DNA of 64,000 nt from Bdellovibrionales bacterium RIFOXYD12_FULL_39_22 (GCA_001770205.1 MEQL01000007.1:86686-150685), one strand, 5' to 3'. Positions 54,969 through 63,867 are shown, counted from the stretch's first letter. Notes: a model not told the origin generated them from the sequence alone. Made by a program: numbers and translations.

Positions 54969-56204
54969 ATGGATCTTGATTTAAACGAGTCAGAGCAAAA
55001 AGAGTTTAATCGACAGCTAGAATTACTATCTTTTGGAGTGAGCGAAATAACTCCGAAAGACGAATTTGCCAAAATACTGGCCTATTCTATCAAACACAAC
55101 AAACCACTTCGCATTAAATACGGCATTGATCCCACCGGGGCAGATGTTCATTTAGGACATCTAGTTCCTTGTCGCAAGATGCGGCAGTTTCAGGATTTAG
55201 GCCATATCGGGGTAGTTATTGTGGGTGATTATACTGCGCGAATTGGAGATCCCACTGGCCGAAATGAGTCACGTCCGGCCTTGCCTGCCGAACAGGTTAA
55301 AAAAAATGGTGAGAAATATTTAGAACAGATTTTTACAGTGGTAGATAAAAATAAAACAGAGAGTAAATTTCAGTCGGAGTGGTTTAATCAAGTAACGCTG
55401 CAAGATATTATTCTATGGGCCGGCCAAACAACTGTTGCCAAATTACTTTCACATGAGACTTTCAAAAATAGATTGAGTGATGGAAACGTCTTATCTCTTC
55501 ATGAACTATTTTACCCGGTGTTGCAGGGAATTGATTCTGTTTATGTCAAGGCCGATGTTGAGCTAGGTGGAAACGATCAAAAATTTAATGTACTAATGGG
55601 GCGAGATTATCAAAAGGCGCGCGGAATGCGGCCGCAAGTGGCCATGCTTTTACCTATTTTATTAGGAACCTGCGGAACGCGAAAAATGAGTAAATCTTTT
55701 GGAAATTACATTGGAATTTTTGATGATCCGTTTGATAAATTTGGTAAGGTAATGAGTATTCCAGATAATTTGATGGCCGATTATTATAAATATTTAACCA
55801 ATATTTCTACTGCGGATCATCATAAAATTGTGGCCGGATTGGCCAGCAATGCGCTCCATCCTAACGAGACAAAGAAGAATTTAGCACAAGAAATAGTATC
55901 TCTTTTTCATGGTGGAGAGATCGGACGCGATATGCGTAGAAAATTTGAAGAAGTTTTTTCTCGAGGACAGGCACCTGAAGACATTTCTGAGATTAAAGTC
56001 AAGGAAGGAGATGATCTGCTTTCTGTTTTGGCCACGGCAAAGATTGTAGCGACCAAAAGCGATGGCCGACGCTTGGTGCAGCAAAATGCGGTTAGCTTTA
56101 TGGATGGAGAAAAAATTGTTAGTGTGGAGTTTAAAATAGCTAATATCCATTTGGACCGAGTAATTAAAATTGGCAAGCGGCGCTTTATTAAACTGGTAAA
56201 ATAA
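54969..56204 (+). CDS. tyrS: Tyrosyl-tRNA synthetase
   Basis: A 411-residue class I synthetase charging tyrosine. I start at the ATG at 54969, eight bases after GGAGG. The signatures HLGH (in DVHLGHLVPCRK) and KMSKS (in TRKMSKSFGNY) are both intact, with DPTGRNESRPAL and the tyrosine-site segment LGGNDQKFN. The C-terminal RNA-binding S4 domain is short but present (VQQNAVSFMDGEKI). It heads a run with RNase HI and lipoprotein genes. No tRNA gene is seen nearby. Confidence 0.95.
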   Translation: MDLDLNESEQKEFNRQLELLSFGVSEITPKDEFAKILAYSIKHNKPLRIKYGIDPTGADVHLGHLVPCRKMRQFQDLGHIGVVIVGDYTARIGDPTGRNESRPALPAEQVKKNGEKYLEQIFTVVDKNKTESKFQSEWFNQVTLQDIILWAGQTTVAKLLSHETFKNRLSDGNVLSLHELFYPVLQGIDSVYVKADVELGGNDQKFNVLMGRDYQKARGMRPQVAMLLPILLGTCGTRKMSKSFGNYIGIFDDPFDKFGKVMSIPDNLMADYYKYLTNISTADHHKIVAGLASNALHPNETKKNLAQEIVSLFHGGEIGRDMRRKFEEVFSRGQAPEDISEIKVKEGDDLLSVLATAKIVATKSDGRRLVQQNAVSFMDGEKIVSVEFKIANIHLDRVIKIGKRRFIKLVK

Positions 56205-56219
56205 ACAGGAGCGCGCTAG

Positions 56220-56885
56220 GTGCTGATAAAAAAAGATCAATATATTTTCACCCTATTGCAGCTTTATAATGAACTTGATGGGAGTCATGACCAAGAGGTT
56301 AAAGAATCCATTGATTTTTTAATTTCTAAAATTAATCAGACAATCTCAAATGCGGAGGAGCGTAGTGAATTAGTGGCCGCAAATTTTCCGGTACCGTCGG
56401 AATTGGCCTCTCTCGCCCAAGGAATTGCTATATTTTCTGATGGGGCCTGTCGCGGCAATCCTGGCCCAGGAGGATGGGCCTGCCTCTGTCAAAACCACCA
56501 AGGGGAGATTCTTTTTGAGTTGTGTGGAGCAGAGGCGTTAACCACGAATAATAAAATGGAAATGATGGGGGCGATTCAAGGATTTAATCGTTTGAAAGAT
56601 ATTTTTATTTCTGATAGATTACCTATAGATGTACCGGTTTTTTTGTTCAGTGATTCGCGCTATGTGATAGACGGACTGAGCAGTTGGCTGGATGGCTGGA
56701 AGCGGCGCGGATGGAAGAAGGCCGATAATAAGGAACCGGAAAATATAGAATTATGGAAGTTGCTAGATGAATTTAGATCGTTTTTTAACAATATAAAATT
56801 TATCTGGGTGAAGGGACATGCAGGGCATCCGCAAAATGAGTATTGTGACAAACTGGCCACTAAATCTTTAGCGGCCATGTCTTGA
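56220..56885 (+). CDS. rnhA: Ribonuclease HI with N-terminal extension
   Basis: A 221-residue endonuclease for RNA in RNA-DNA hybrids. The catalytic DEDD set is visible: FSDGACRGNPGPGGW, NNKMEMMGAIQG, LFSDSRYVIDG and YCDKLATKSL. An extra about 75 residues precede the domain; they look helical and lack the aromatic pattern of the known hybrid-binding domain. Start is GTG at 56220, 15 bases after tyrS, with AGGAG in between. Confidence 0.92.
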   Translation: MLIKKDQYIFTLLQLYNELDGSHDQEVKESIDFLISKINQTISNAEERSELVAANFPVPSELASLAQGIAIFSDGACRGNPGPGGWACLCQNHQGEILFELCGAEALTTNNKMEMMGAIQGFNRLKDIFISDRLPIDVPVFLFSDSRYVIDGLSSWLDGWKRRGWKKADNKEPENIELWKLLDEFRSFFNNIKFIWVKGHAGHPQNEYCDKLATKSLAAMS

Positions 56886-56900
56886 TGTGATGGAGGAGTT

Positions 56901-57716
56901 GTGAAAAGAGCAGCTAAATTATTTGCGTCATTGGCAATTTTGTTGTCTGTAGGTTTGTTTGTCTCTTGCTCTTCCACAAAAGTTGAAGGAAATAATCAAG
57001 AACATTTGGTAATGGCCACCCTCTGGCTGCAAAATGCAGCGGAATATCGCGCTCTTTGCTATCAGGCCTTCAACTTAGCGTCAGAAAAAATTGAGTCCAT
57101 CGCGGGCAAAAAAAATAAAGAGGGCCGTCCACAGGCGGTTATTGTTGATGTCGATGAGACAATTTTAAACAATGGCCCCTTTTCGGCCGCGATGATTTTA
57201 AAAAATAAAAGTTATGGGCCGGAGGAATGGAATAAGTGGGTGGAACAAAGCAGTGCAGAACCAATTCCTGGGAGCGTGGAATTTTTGCAATTGGTAGACA
57301 AAAATAAGATGGAAATTTTCTATGTAAGCAATCGGATGGAGAATTCTCTGGGGCCTACGTATAAGAATTTAGTGGCAGTTGGATTTCCAGTAAAAAAAGA
57401 GAACATGATGTTTAGGGCCGCGGGTACCAGTGATAGCAAAATGGAGCGCCGTAAACTTATTTTAGATAAATACGAGGTTGTAATGTTAGTGGGGGATTCG
57501 ATGATGGATTTCACCGAGGCCTTTGAGATGAAGGGAGTTGACGCTTCGTGGGAGTTAGCGGATAAAATAAGAAGTGATTTTGGTAATAAATATGTGGTAA
57601 TTCCCAATCCGATCTATGGGCCATGGGAATCTATGATTTATAATTTTGAACACGGGAAAAAGACAGAAGATAAAATTGAAGATAGATATAACCATCTATA
57701 TCCAATGACGGAATAA
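56901..57716 (+). CDS. Lipoprotein e(P4)-type acid phosphatase / 5'-nucleotidase
   Basis: A 271-residue outer-membrane phosphatase of the HAD class. A signal with a fair lipobox (GLFVSC, cysteine about 23) anchors it. The HAD nucleophile motif is VIVDVDETILNN (DxDxT) at about residue 78, motif II EIFYVSNR, and the last acidic motif is LVGDSMMDFTEAF. Relatives release phosphate from NMN and nucleotides for uptake. Its GTG start follows GGAGGAG. It is 45 bases before a second lipoprotein gene. Confidence 0.88.
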   Translation: MKRAAKLFASLAILLSVGLFVSCSSTKVEGNNQEHLVMATLWLQNAAEYRALCYQAFNLASEKIESIAGKKNKEGRPQAVIVDVDETILNNGPFSAAMILKNKSYGPEEWNKWVEQSSAEPIPGSVEFLQLVDKNKMEIFYVSNRMENSLGPTYKNLVAVGFPVKKENMMFRAAGTSDSKMERRKLILDKYEVVMLVGDSMMDFTEAFEMKGVDASWELADKIRSDFGNKYVVIPNPIYGPWESMIYNFEHGKKTEDKIEDRYNHLYPMTE

Positions 57717-57761
57717 TGTAAGAGAAGAAGTGGATTATTAATTTTTACAAAGGATGAAAGT

Positions 57762-58442
57762 ATGACAAAGTGGTCGTTAGTTTTAAGTATGCTCCTGGTT
57801 GGTTTGTTTATCAACGCAGGCTGTACGCCGAAGAAAGCGGAGATAAAAAGTGAAGAAGATAAAACTTTTTATGTTGTGGGGCACATGTTCGGTGGCCGAT
57901 TGGCAAATCTTAAGTTGAATGAAAAAGAAGTTGCCGCGATTAATTTAGGATTGGCGGATGCTGCTGCCGGCGTTAAACCAGCATTTGATGTCAACAGCTA
58001 CCAACCAAAAGTTCAGCAAATGTTTCGTGATCGTATGAGTCAAGGTTCACAGTCAGAAAAAGATAAAGGGAAAAAATTCATTGAAGAATTTTTGAAAAAA
58101 GAGGCCGGATCAGTACAAACAGCTTCTGGATTGGTTTATAAAGTTATCACTCCAGGGACAGGGAAAAACCCTAAAGAAACAGATACTGTAGAAGTCCATT
58201 ATCATGGAACATTAATTGATGGAACGGTATTTGATTCTTCTGTTGATCGAGGACAGAAAGTGGAATTTCCTCTAAATCGAGTTATTAAGGGCTGGACCGA
58301 AGGCCTACAGCTAGTTAAAGAGGGTGGAAAGATAAAATTAGTTATTCCATCTGACTTGGCCTACGGCGACGCTGGTGCTCCAGATAAAATTCCAGGGGGA
58401 GCAACTTTACTATTTGAAGTTGAGCTATTTAAGATCAAATAA
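57762..58442 (+). CDS. FKBP-type peptidyl-prolyl isomerase lipoprotein
   Basis: 226 residues. Lipobox INAGC (cysteine about 22), then an N-terminal dimerisation-like domain (FYVVGHMFGGRLANLKLN, typical FKBP_N) and a complete FKBP domain from about 115: VEVHYHGTLIDGTVFDSS, VEFPLNRVIKGWTEGLQ, LAYGDAGAP and the closing FEVELF. It resembles Mip/FkpA folding helpers of the envelope. A strong terminator follows, ending the tyrS-side run of genes. Confidence 0.93.
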   Translation: MTKWSLVLSMLLVGLFINAGCTPKKAEIKSEEDKTFYVVGHMFGGRLANLKLNEKEVAAINLGLADAAAGVKPAFDVNSYQPKVQQMFRDRMSQGSQSEKDKGKKFIEEFLKKEAGSVQTASGLVYKVITPGTGKNPKETDTVEVHYHGTLIDGTVFDSSVDRGQKVEFPLNRVIKGWTEGLQLVKEGGKIKLVIPSDLAYGDAGAPDKIPGGATLLFEVELFKIK

Positions 58443-58484
58443 TTTGATCATTGTTTTGATTGAAACAATAACCAAGAAACAAAG

Positions 58485-58512
58485 AAGGCCGGGCATTTGC
58501 TCGGCCTTTTAA
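58485..58512 (+). terminator. Rho-independent terminator after the FKBP gene
   Basis: A 10-bp stem (58485-58494 with 58499-58508) with one G-U pair, a 4-base loop ATTT, and a T-rich tail. The convergent HEAT gene ends at 58509, so the end is shared. Confidence 0.85.
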
Positions 58513-59444
58513 TTTTGTGGGGTTTGTTGGCACTTGGTTCGTACTTCTGAAATGGCCTTGGTAGTAAGGAGCGTGCTATCACGAGAGGCGATATTAGATA
58601 GTATTTTTTCTAAATCAGGAGGACAGATCTCTTGGAGAATAGGAATGGCCGCGGCCACCGTAAGTAGTTTGGGACTAGTTAGTAGAATTTTGTAATTATC
58701 TTTGGGCCAAGAACTTTTCATTTCTGCAAGGATTTTAAATCCCTTGGTAATGGCCTTAGAATCATCTCCGCGAATAATTTCTCGCTGTATTAGTTCAATG
58801 ATTTTGGGATGAGTTGAAAAATTATCGATTAATATTTCTCGGGCCAGTTGAGAGTAGAGAAAGTTACCATTGGAAGCAAAAAAAAGAAGACTATTAAAGG
58901 CATGTTGTTTTACTTCGTTATCTTTATCAAAAAAAAGTAGAGTGCGGTAAAGCGCAACTTTTTCCAGATTGGATAGTGTTTCAACAGAGTGCTGTAACTC
59001 AATTACTTTTGCATAAAACTCTTCGGCCTGATGTCCACCTAACGCAATAATGGCCTCGGCGCGAACCATCTCATCAGAATCAGTGCGTAGTTTTTGAATG
59101 ATTTCAAAAGAGTCATCACTATCGTTGTACGCCATTGCCTTTGCTACTCCGGTGCGAATAATTGGAGAGTGGTGAGTGGCCAGTTTTTGAGCATTTTCCA
59201 TGCACCACTTCTGATCTTTTTTATAACAAAAAAATTGTACCGCAGAACTAATTAGCGGAGGAGGATAATGATCAATCTCTTTCAGTACTATGTAGTATAG
59301 CTCCCGGCGCTCCAGCTCTTCGGGGGTAAATACTATGTCTGGGCCATTAAAATATTTTTGATATACCCAAATGGTAATGAGGGATAAAAAAATAAAGGAA
59401 ATTAAAGTGATGGCAATGGTGGTTTGTCGCTTCGGAAATTTCAT
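58509..59444 (-). CDS. HEAT-repeat membrane-anchored protein coupled to motAB
   Basis: A 311-residue protein with one N-terminal membrane segment (residues about 10-30, ITLISFIFLSLITIWVY). Beyond it lie HEAT-like helical pairs: SPIIRTGVAKAMAY, DEMVRAEAIIALGGHQ, EVKQHAFNSLLFFAS. A cysteine pair sits in the first repeat (FFCYKKDQKWC). It starts on the last bases of motB (ATGA), the third gene of the motA-motB unit. A scaffold for the flagellar stator or its wall attachment is a reasonable guess; no family function is known to me. Confidence 0.75.
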   Translation of the reverse strand: MKFPKRQTTIAITLISFIFLSLITIWVYQKYFNGPDIVFTPEELERRELYYIVLKEIDHYPPPLISSAVQFFCYKKDQKWCMENAQKLATHHSPIIRTGVAKAMAYNDSDDSFEIIQKLRTDSDEMVRAEAIIALGGHQAEEFYAKVIELQHSVETLSNLEKVALYRTLLFFDKDNEVKQHAFNSLLFFASNGNFLYSQLAREILIDNFSTHPKIIELIQREIIRGDDSKAITKGFKILAEMKSSWPKDNYKILLTSPKLLTVAAAIPILQEICPPDLEKILSNIASRDSTLLTTKAISEVRTKCQQTPQN

Positions 59445-60379
59445 TGGCCACTCCCTGAGTGGTTGGTATTGAGGTTAATATTGTTTGTAGTAGCATTCGT
59501 ATTAGTATTCATGTTCGTGTCAATATCGGTATCAATATCGACATCCTCTGAAGGGCGTTGGGTGTCGGATTGATAAATTAGCCCAAGGCCCATCTTAAAT
59601 CCCTTAGGGACTGGCTCACCTACGCGAATAACGACCCTTCGATTTTTGGCCATATTGGACAGATTTGGATTTCCGCGAACGTCGCGATTAGGGGCCAGGG
59701 GGCGAGAGTCGGCGTAGCCGATGGGGCGGATCTTGTCTGTATAGTGTCCAGCTTCATCAAATTTGCGGGCCACCATCGCTGCGCGTGCTGCACTTAGTTC
59801 CCAATTAGAGCGAAAATATTCTTTGAGGCGGCCGGTTTGTGAAATAGGAACGTCGTCAGTGTGGCCTTCAATAACTAAGCTGAATTCTTTAGATTCTTTG
59901 ACAATGGTAGAGACCAACTTTTGCAAAATAGATTCGGCGGAAGGAATTAGTTGTGCGCTCCCAGAAGCAAAAAAGTATTTATCTTTTAGCGTTAATTTGA
60001 TCTCTTTTTCTTTCTGCGAAACTTCTATTGCCGCAGTAACATCCGGCATAGACTCAAGGGCCTGTTTAACGTTAGTAATACTTATTGAAGGATTGCTATT
60101 TGGATCTTTAATCGTTTTTGGATTTCCCTTAAGAATTGTTTTGGCAATTTCTTCCGCTGTCTGGGCGCTTTGGGCCGGGTCAAAATTAGCAAAGGCCATC
60201 ATTAGCATAAACAGGCAAGCAATAAGACTCATCATATCTGCGTAAGTAGTTACCCATGATTCTGCCTCTTCACTATCTGTTTCTGGGCCAAAAGTAACCA
60301 GGGCATCATCACCACCATCATCGTAGCTTTCGTCATCATTATCACCATCGTCATTGTGAGTGTAGTTGTCTTTGGCCAT
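59441..60379 (-). CDS. motB: MotB-like flagellar stator protein
   Basis: 312 residues. The single membrane helix holds the proton-site aspartate in TYADMMSLIACLFMLMM (about residue 48). The OmpA-like wall-binding domain is in the second half (FSLVIEGHTDDVPIS, SNWELSAARAAMVARKF, NRRVVIRVGEP). An acidic N-terminal tail (DDGDNDDESYDDGGDD) and an unusual C-terminal tail of alternating D/N and T (about 275-305) frame it. Four bases separate it from motA. It would turn ion flow into flagellar torque together with MotA. Confidence 0.9.
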   Translation of the reverse strand: MAKDNYTHNDDGDNDDESYDDGGDDALVTFGPETDSEEAESWVTTYADMMSLIACLFMLMMAFANFDPAQSAQTAEEIAKTILKGNPKTIKDPNSNPSISITNVKQALESMPDVTAAIEVSQKEKEIKLTLKDKYFFASGSAQLIPSAESILQKLVSTIVKESKEFSLVIEGHTDDVPISQTGRLKEYFRSNWELSAARAAMVARKFDEAGHYTDKIRPIGYADSRPLAPNRDVRGNPNLSNMAKNRRVVIRVGEPVPKGFKMGLGLIYQSDTQRPSEDVDIDTDIDTNMNTNTNATTNNINLNTNHSGSGQ

Positions 60380-60383
60380 TTAA

Positions 60384-61196
60384 CTAAAATCCTCGCTTAA
60401 CAACTTTTTTCCAGTCGACACGATCGGCCGGCCGGAGGTAGGCATTTAAGATTTCTGCTAGTTCAACGGGGTTAGTCTTTTCATAAATAAGACGAACTCC
60501 TTCGGTGATAATGTTGTTTTTAAAAAATTGTTCTTTGGCCACCGTTTGTAAATTTTCTGCGATGGGAATAAGTAATAAATTGGCCAGTGCTGAACCATAG
60601 AGCGTTGTGATAAGAGCTATAGACATGGCAGGCCCAATAATTTTGGCGGCCTCAGGGCCGGAAAGATTTCCGAGTAGCACAATCATACCGATAGTAGTTC
60701 CAAGCATTCCGAAGGCCGGAGGAAATTTTGCCATGGTTTTAAATTTATTAGCATCACTTAAATTGTGCTGATAGATGTTGATAGTTCTACTTTTTAAAAC
60801 GCTCATTAATTTTTGCTTGTTTAAAACTTGTTCCATAAAAGTTTGCATAGCATCACGTAAAAAATGATCTTCCAATTTATCTATCATTGTCTCAAGTTGT
60901 GAAGAAGCGGCGCGATTGGCCTCGGAAAGCCTCATTAAGTCTTTAATGATACCGGTGAAGTCAGTTTTTTCATCTTTAATGACGCGCTTTAAAAAAATCA
61001 CGATAAAAAGATACATCTTGTCTAGGCGAAAACTTAAACTGGTTGCCGCCAGCGTACCACCGATGACGATAAAAATACTGGAGGCATCGTAGAACATTAA
61101 AAGTTCATTTAGGTTTTGATGAGGAGTGGCCCAAAGGAGGCCAACGAAAAAAATAGATGCCGAAAATAAAAGTGCTACAAAGGATAAAATTCCCAT
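60384..61196 (-). CDS. motA: MotA-like flagellar stator protein
   Basis: A 270-residue membrane protein with four segments. The start MGILSFVALLFSASIFFVG, the FIVIGGTLAATSLSF segment, and the cytoplasmic charged loop with RVIKDEKTDFTG are typical, as is GMLGTTIGMIVLLGNLSG in the third segment. First gene of the unit; a GGAG box (CAGGAGT) lies upstream. MotA surrounds MotB to form the ion channel of the flagellar motor. Confidence 0.92.
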   Translation of the reverse strand: MGILSFVALLFSASIFFVGLLWATPHQNLNELLMFYDASSIFIVIGGTLAATSLSFRLDKMYLFIVIFLKRVIKDEKTDFTGIIKDLMRLSEANRAASSQLETMIDKLEDHFLRDAMQTFMEQVLNKQKLMSVLKSRTINIYQHNLSDANKFKTMAKFPPAFGMLGTTIGMIVLLGNLSGPEAAKIIGPAMSIALITTLYGSALANLLLIPIAENLQTVAKEQFFKNNIITEGVRLIYEKTNPVELAEILNAYLRPADRVDWKKVVKRGF

Positions 61197-61352
61197 CTAA
61201 AAAATACTCCTGAGAAAAAAATTCCTATCTACTTTATAAAAATAAACTTCTCTCAACTCTATATTAGATATTGCGATAAGCAAGATGTAAAGCTCTCGCT
61301 GCTAATTGCATGAAGCGAGAAGTGGCAGAGGGCCAAGTGGCGGAGGTATTAT

Positions 61353-62000
61353 ATGAGTGATGGTGAAAATTTGGGTGCAAGACGAGATGGGATTATTAAT
61401 TATCTGCAGAAGATAAAAAACTCCTTTAATGATAGAGAAAATCAGTCAGATAAAAAGAGTAATGAAATTGGCAAAGAACGATGGAAGTTTAATGAACTCG
61501 GTGAGCGCTTTAATTTAGTGGAAAAATTTTATGACTCTTCTGCTAGACTAAATTGGGCAAAGCATAGTGGGCGAGAATATGATGGCAAGGCCTTAGTACT
61601 AAGCGAAGCCGATTTTGATCAAAAGCAAAGTACACCAACCCTCTCAAGTATTGTTCCACATCATCATGAGGTTAAAAAAGTTCAAGAAGCGGTAGTCGAA
61701 TCGGTCAAGAAATGCAAAGCGGCCTATCAGCAAAAAAAAGAGGGGGAAATTCCCTCTCCACCTTCTGGCCTTCTGGCCAGAATTCGGCAACACTATTTTC
61801 ATGAACACGAAGAAGAAATGGTGGAATATGAATTTTCCTATGAAGATGGCAAGGCCGTAGAATTGGAGAAAAAGAAACTACCAGAGCGTAGCGAGAGCGA
61901 AGATTTGCAAATAAAAAATGCGATTAAAGAGATGCAGCGGGCCCGCAAGAAAAAAGCATCTGGAAAATTTGATCTTTCAAATATTCGTCCGTCTTTGTAG
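61353..62000 (+). CDS. Hydrophilic protein of unknown function
   Basis: 215 residues, charged, with no signal peptide or membrane segment. The first half has helical stretches (INYLQKIKNSFNDREN, KFNELGERFNLVEKFYDSSAR); the middle has ESVKKCKAAYQQKKEG, and the end is rich in lysine, glutamate and arginine. I recognise no domain. GCGGAGG ribosome site lies six bases ahead. It is divergent from motA and could be related to it by promoter sharing only. Orphan. Confidence 0.7.
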   Translation: MSDGENLGARRDGIINYLQKIKNSFNDRENQSDKKSNEIGKERWKFNELGERFNLVEKFYDSSARLNWAKHSGREYDGKALVLSEADFDQKQSTPTLSSIVPHHHEVKKVQEAVVESVKKCKAAYQQKKEGEIPSPPSGLLARIRQHYFHEHEEEMVEYEFSYEDGKAVELEKKKLPERSESEDLQIKNAIKEMQRARKKKASGKFDLSNIRPSL

Positions 62001-62023
62001 TATAAAGCTTCGGAGGTGTTTTT

Positions 62024-62869
62024 ATGAAAATGATCTCAATAGTATTAACTTTGGTAGCATTAAGGTGGGCGAATGTTTACAGTGGTGATGTCGAAGTTCC
62101 TTGTAATGCTGAAAATTCTAAATCAGTTATTAGTTCAGTATTATTAAAAGTAGCAAGCTACTTTGAAAAACAAGCGCCGGCGCCTCAAGAGCAAATTAAA
62201 TGCTCTCTCGTAATCAATCAACTAATATCGAAGTATCCCAACCGACATGTTATGTTGTCTGCCAAGACGAGTAAGAACGAAATAATTAGTGAGGGCCCCA
62301 AGATTCCTCTTGAGCAAACCACCATGATGTTAAATATTGAGTCGCAAAAACTAAAACAAACTGGCCAGGCAGCACAGATATCTATTAATAAAGAATGTGG
62401 GCCATCGGTGGAAGGAGGGCCCACAATGGATTGTATTCGCCTACTTGTAAACACCTTGCTTGAAGGAAATGAATCGTCTTCTATTCGACGACAATCATTA
62501 TCCTTTGATCCGGGACTTACAACGTACCACCGTATTTGGGTTAAAGATGAAGCCGGCCCCAGAAAGATTGGTTCAACACGTAATTTTTCAAATAGTGGAG
62601 AAGATAGTATAAATTCTAATGAGGTTATGTCGTTATCTGAAAGTATTTCAAAATTTGATCCTAGCGTAGTTGGCAAGGCAACTACTGTACTCGAATTATC
62701 GTTCTTCGATCCTAGGTTTTTATATGGGTTTAAAGAGGATACAAATTATAAAATTAAAATTCCGCTTGAATTAGTACTGAATAGCGTTAATGGATATCGT
62801 TATAAAAAAACTCTGGGATTTTCATTTACCGGGGAAGAAATTGACATGACTATATTTTGTCAAGAATAA
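62024..62869 (+). CDS. Secreted protein of unknown function
   Basis: A 281-residue protein with a signal peptide (MKMISIVLTLVALRWANVYSG, cleaved near residue 21). The mature part has cysteines at NAEN-flanked VPCN, IKCSLV, NKECGP, MDCIRL and FCQE, suggesting disulfides. No family recognised. GGAGG ribosome site. It lies 24 bases after the previous gene and 43 bases before the next secreted ORF, perhaps an operon. GGCC is present only about five times. Confidence 0.65.
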   Translation: MKMISIVLTLVALRWANVYSGDVEVPCNAENSKSVISSVLLKVASYFEKQAPAPQEQIKCSLVINQLISKYPNRHVMLSAKTSKNEIISEGPKIPLEQTTMMLNIESQKLKQTGQAAQISINKECGPSVEGGPTMDCIRLLVNTLLEGNESSSIRRQSLSFDPGLTTYHRIWVKDEAGPRKIGSTRNFSNSGEDSINSNEVMSLSESISKFDPSVVGKATTVLELSFFDPRFLYGFKEDTNYKIKIPLELVLNSVNGYRYKKTLGFSFTGEEIDMTIFCQE

Positions 62870-62911
62870 GGCCTAAATTAGGGCAAACAGAAAATTTTTC
62901 GAGACTCCGCT

Positions 62912-63217
62912 ATGAAGTTGCTACATTTTGGATTTATACTACTGTTGACGCCCCCTTTTTTAACTGCGGGGGATATTCTATCTTGTCTATACACATCTTT
63001 GTCTAATCAGGTCGCCAGATACACTTCTAACGAAAATCTTGCGGCCTATGAGCAATTAAAAAACTATATTTCGAATGACAACACTATTTTTATGAAGGAA
63101 GAGAGTTATGGGAGTGCGGATAAAGATTTTGCAGAACAAGCTAGGCTGGTTTTGCGCTGCGAAGACTCCCGGAGCAAATACAAAATATGCCAATCGATCT
63201 CAACGAGAGAGTTATAA
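62912..63217 (+). CDS. Secreted ORF, possible front half of a split gene
   Basis: 101 residues. A signal peptide (MKLLHFGFILLLTPPFLTAG) is followed by a helical region with cysteines (ILSCLYTS, LRCED, YKICQ). It ends 31 bases inside the next frame. Joined across that overlap, the two would form one continuous secreted protein of about 310 residues with a nucleotidyltransferase-like part, so either a frameshift has split one gene or two genes overlap. Frame shifts of one base anywhere from 63145 to 63217 would join them. Confidence 0.55.
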   Translation: MKLLHFGFILLLTPPFLTAGDILSCLYTSLSNQVARYTSNENLAAYEQLKNYISNDNTIFMKEESYGSADKDFAEQARLVLRCEDSRSKYKICQSISTREL

Positions 63218-63867
63218 AAAGAATTGGAACACTTTACAAAGATACGCAAAAAATAAATATGAATTGGACAGGACCCAAACGCTTCGTGGATGGCGTAATG
63301 TCATATCTTCTTAATCCTCAGCAGACCATTAAGGTACGCGTTGACGCGGGGACATCTCCGATGAAGGCACTGGATTTGTATTTAAAAGATGTTAATGAGA
63401 ATTTTCTTAAAGGATCTCCTATGGGGGGATATGACTCCGAAGCACTATTGTCTACAGGACAAATATATCAAGATTTTATGCGCACACATTCTGCGACACT
63501 ACCCGAAAATTTTTCTGTCACGATAACGGGAAGTTTTTCAAACGGCAAGGCAAACCTTGCAACATCGGATATTGACGTGCTTGTAACAGATCGCACATTC
63601 GAAAAATACTATAAGGATATTGATAAAATCATAAATGAAAGACTAAAACAGATGGGCCATGTCAATAGTCGACTAGAAACACATTCAACTCCGGATTCTT
63701 TTTCGTTGTATGATTTGGCTCAGGTAAATCCGGTTACAATAAAAATAACTAAAGACTCAATGACATTACAAATATTTCCTCCAATTACAGTCACGTCCCG
63801 CGACGTAAGTTTGGCTGGAAAGCAGTATCCATCACCTGATTTGTATGAGCTGTTTTTGCGCCCTTAA
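63187..63867 (+). CDS. Nucleotidyltransferase-like protein (second half of possible split gene)
   Basis: 226 residues. A Pol-beta-type nucleotidyltransferase motif is visible at about residues 115-135: ITGSFSNGKANLATSDIDV, with the GSx4G and DxD of the fold, then VLVTDRTFEKYY. The N-terminal part (RVIKRIGTLYKDTQK) has no start region of its own beyond an ATG with GGAG about 12 bases upstream. It has no export signal unless fused to the preceding ORF. No partner toxin or antitoxin is seen. Use of GGCC is low. Confidence 0.6.
   Translation: MPIDLNERVIKRIGTLYKDTQKINMNWTGPKRFVDGVMSYLLNPQQTIKVRVDAGTSPMKALDLYLKDVNENFLKGSPMGGYDSEALLSTGQIYQDFMRTHSATLPENFSVTITGSFSNGKANLATSDIDVLVTDRTFEKYYKDIDKIINERLKQMGHVNSRLETHSTPDSFSLYDLAQVNPVTIKITKDSMTLQIFPPITVTSRDVSLAGKQYPSPDLYELFLRP

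Noticed and set aside
54809..55072. Longer frame for the M14 peptidase
   Set aside because: The added residues match no peptidase region and overlap tyrS; AAAGGAG fits the ATG at 54808.
61285..61325. Small inverted repeat CTCGCT/AGCGAG near the 61353 gene
   Set aside because: Only six bases per arm with a long loop; expected by chance.
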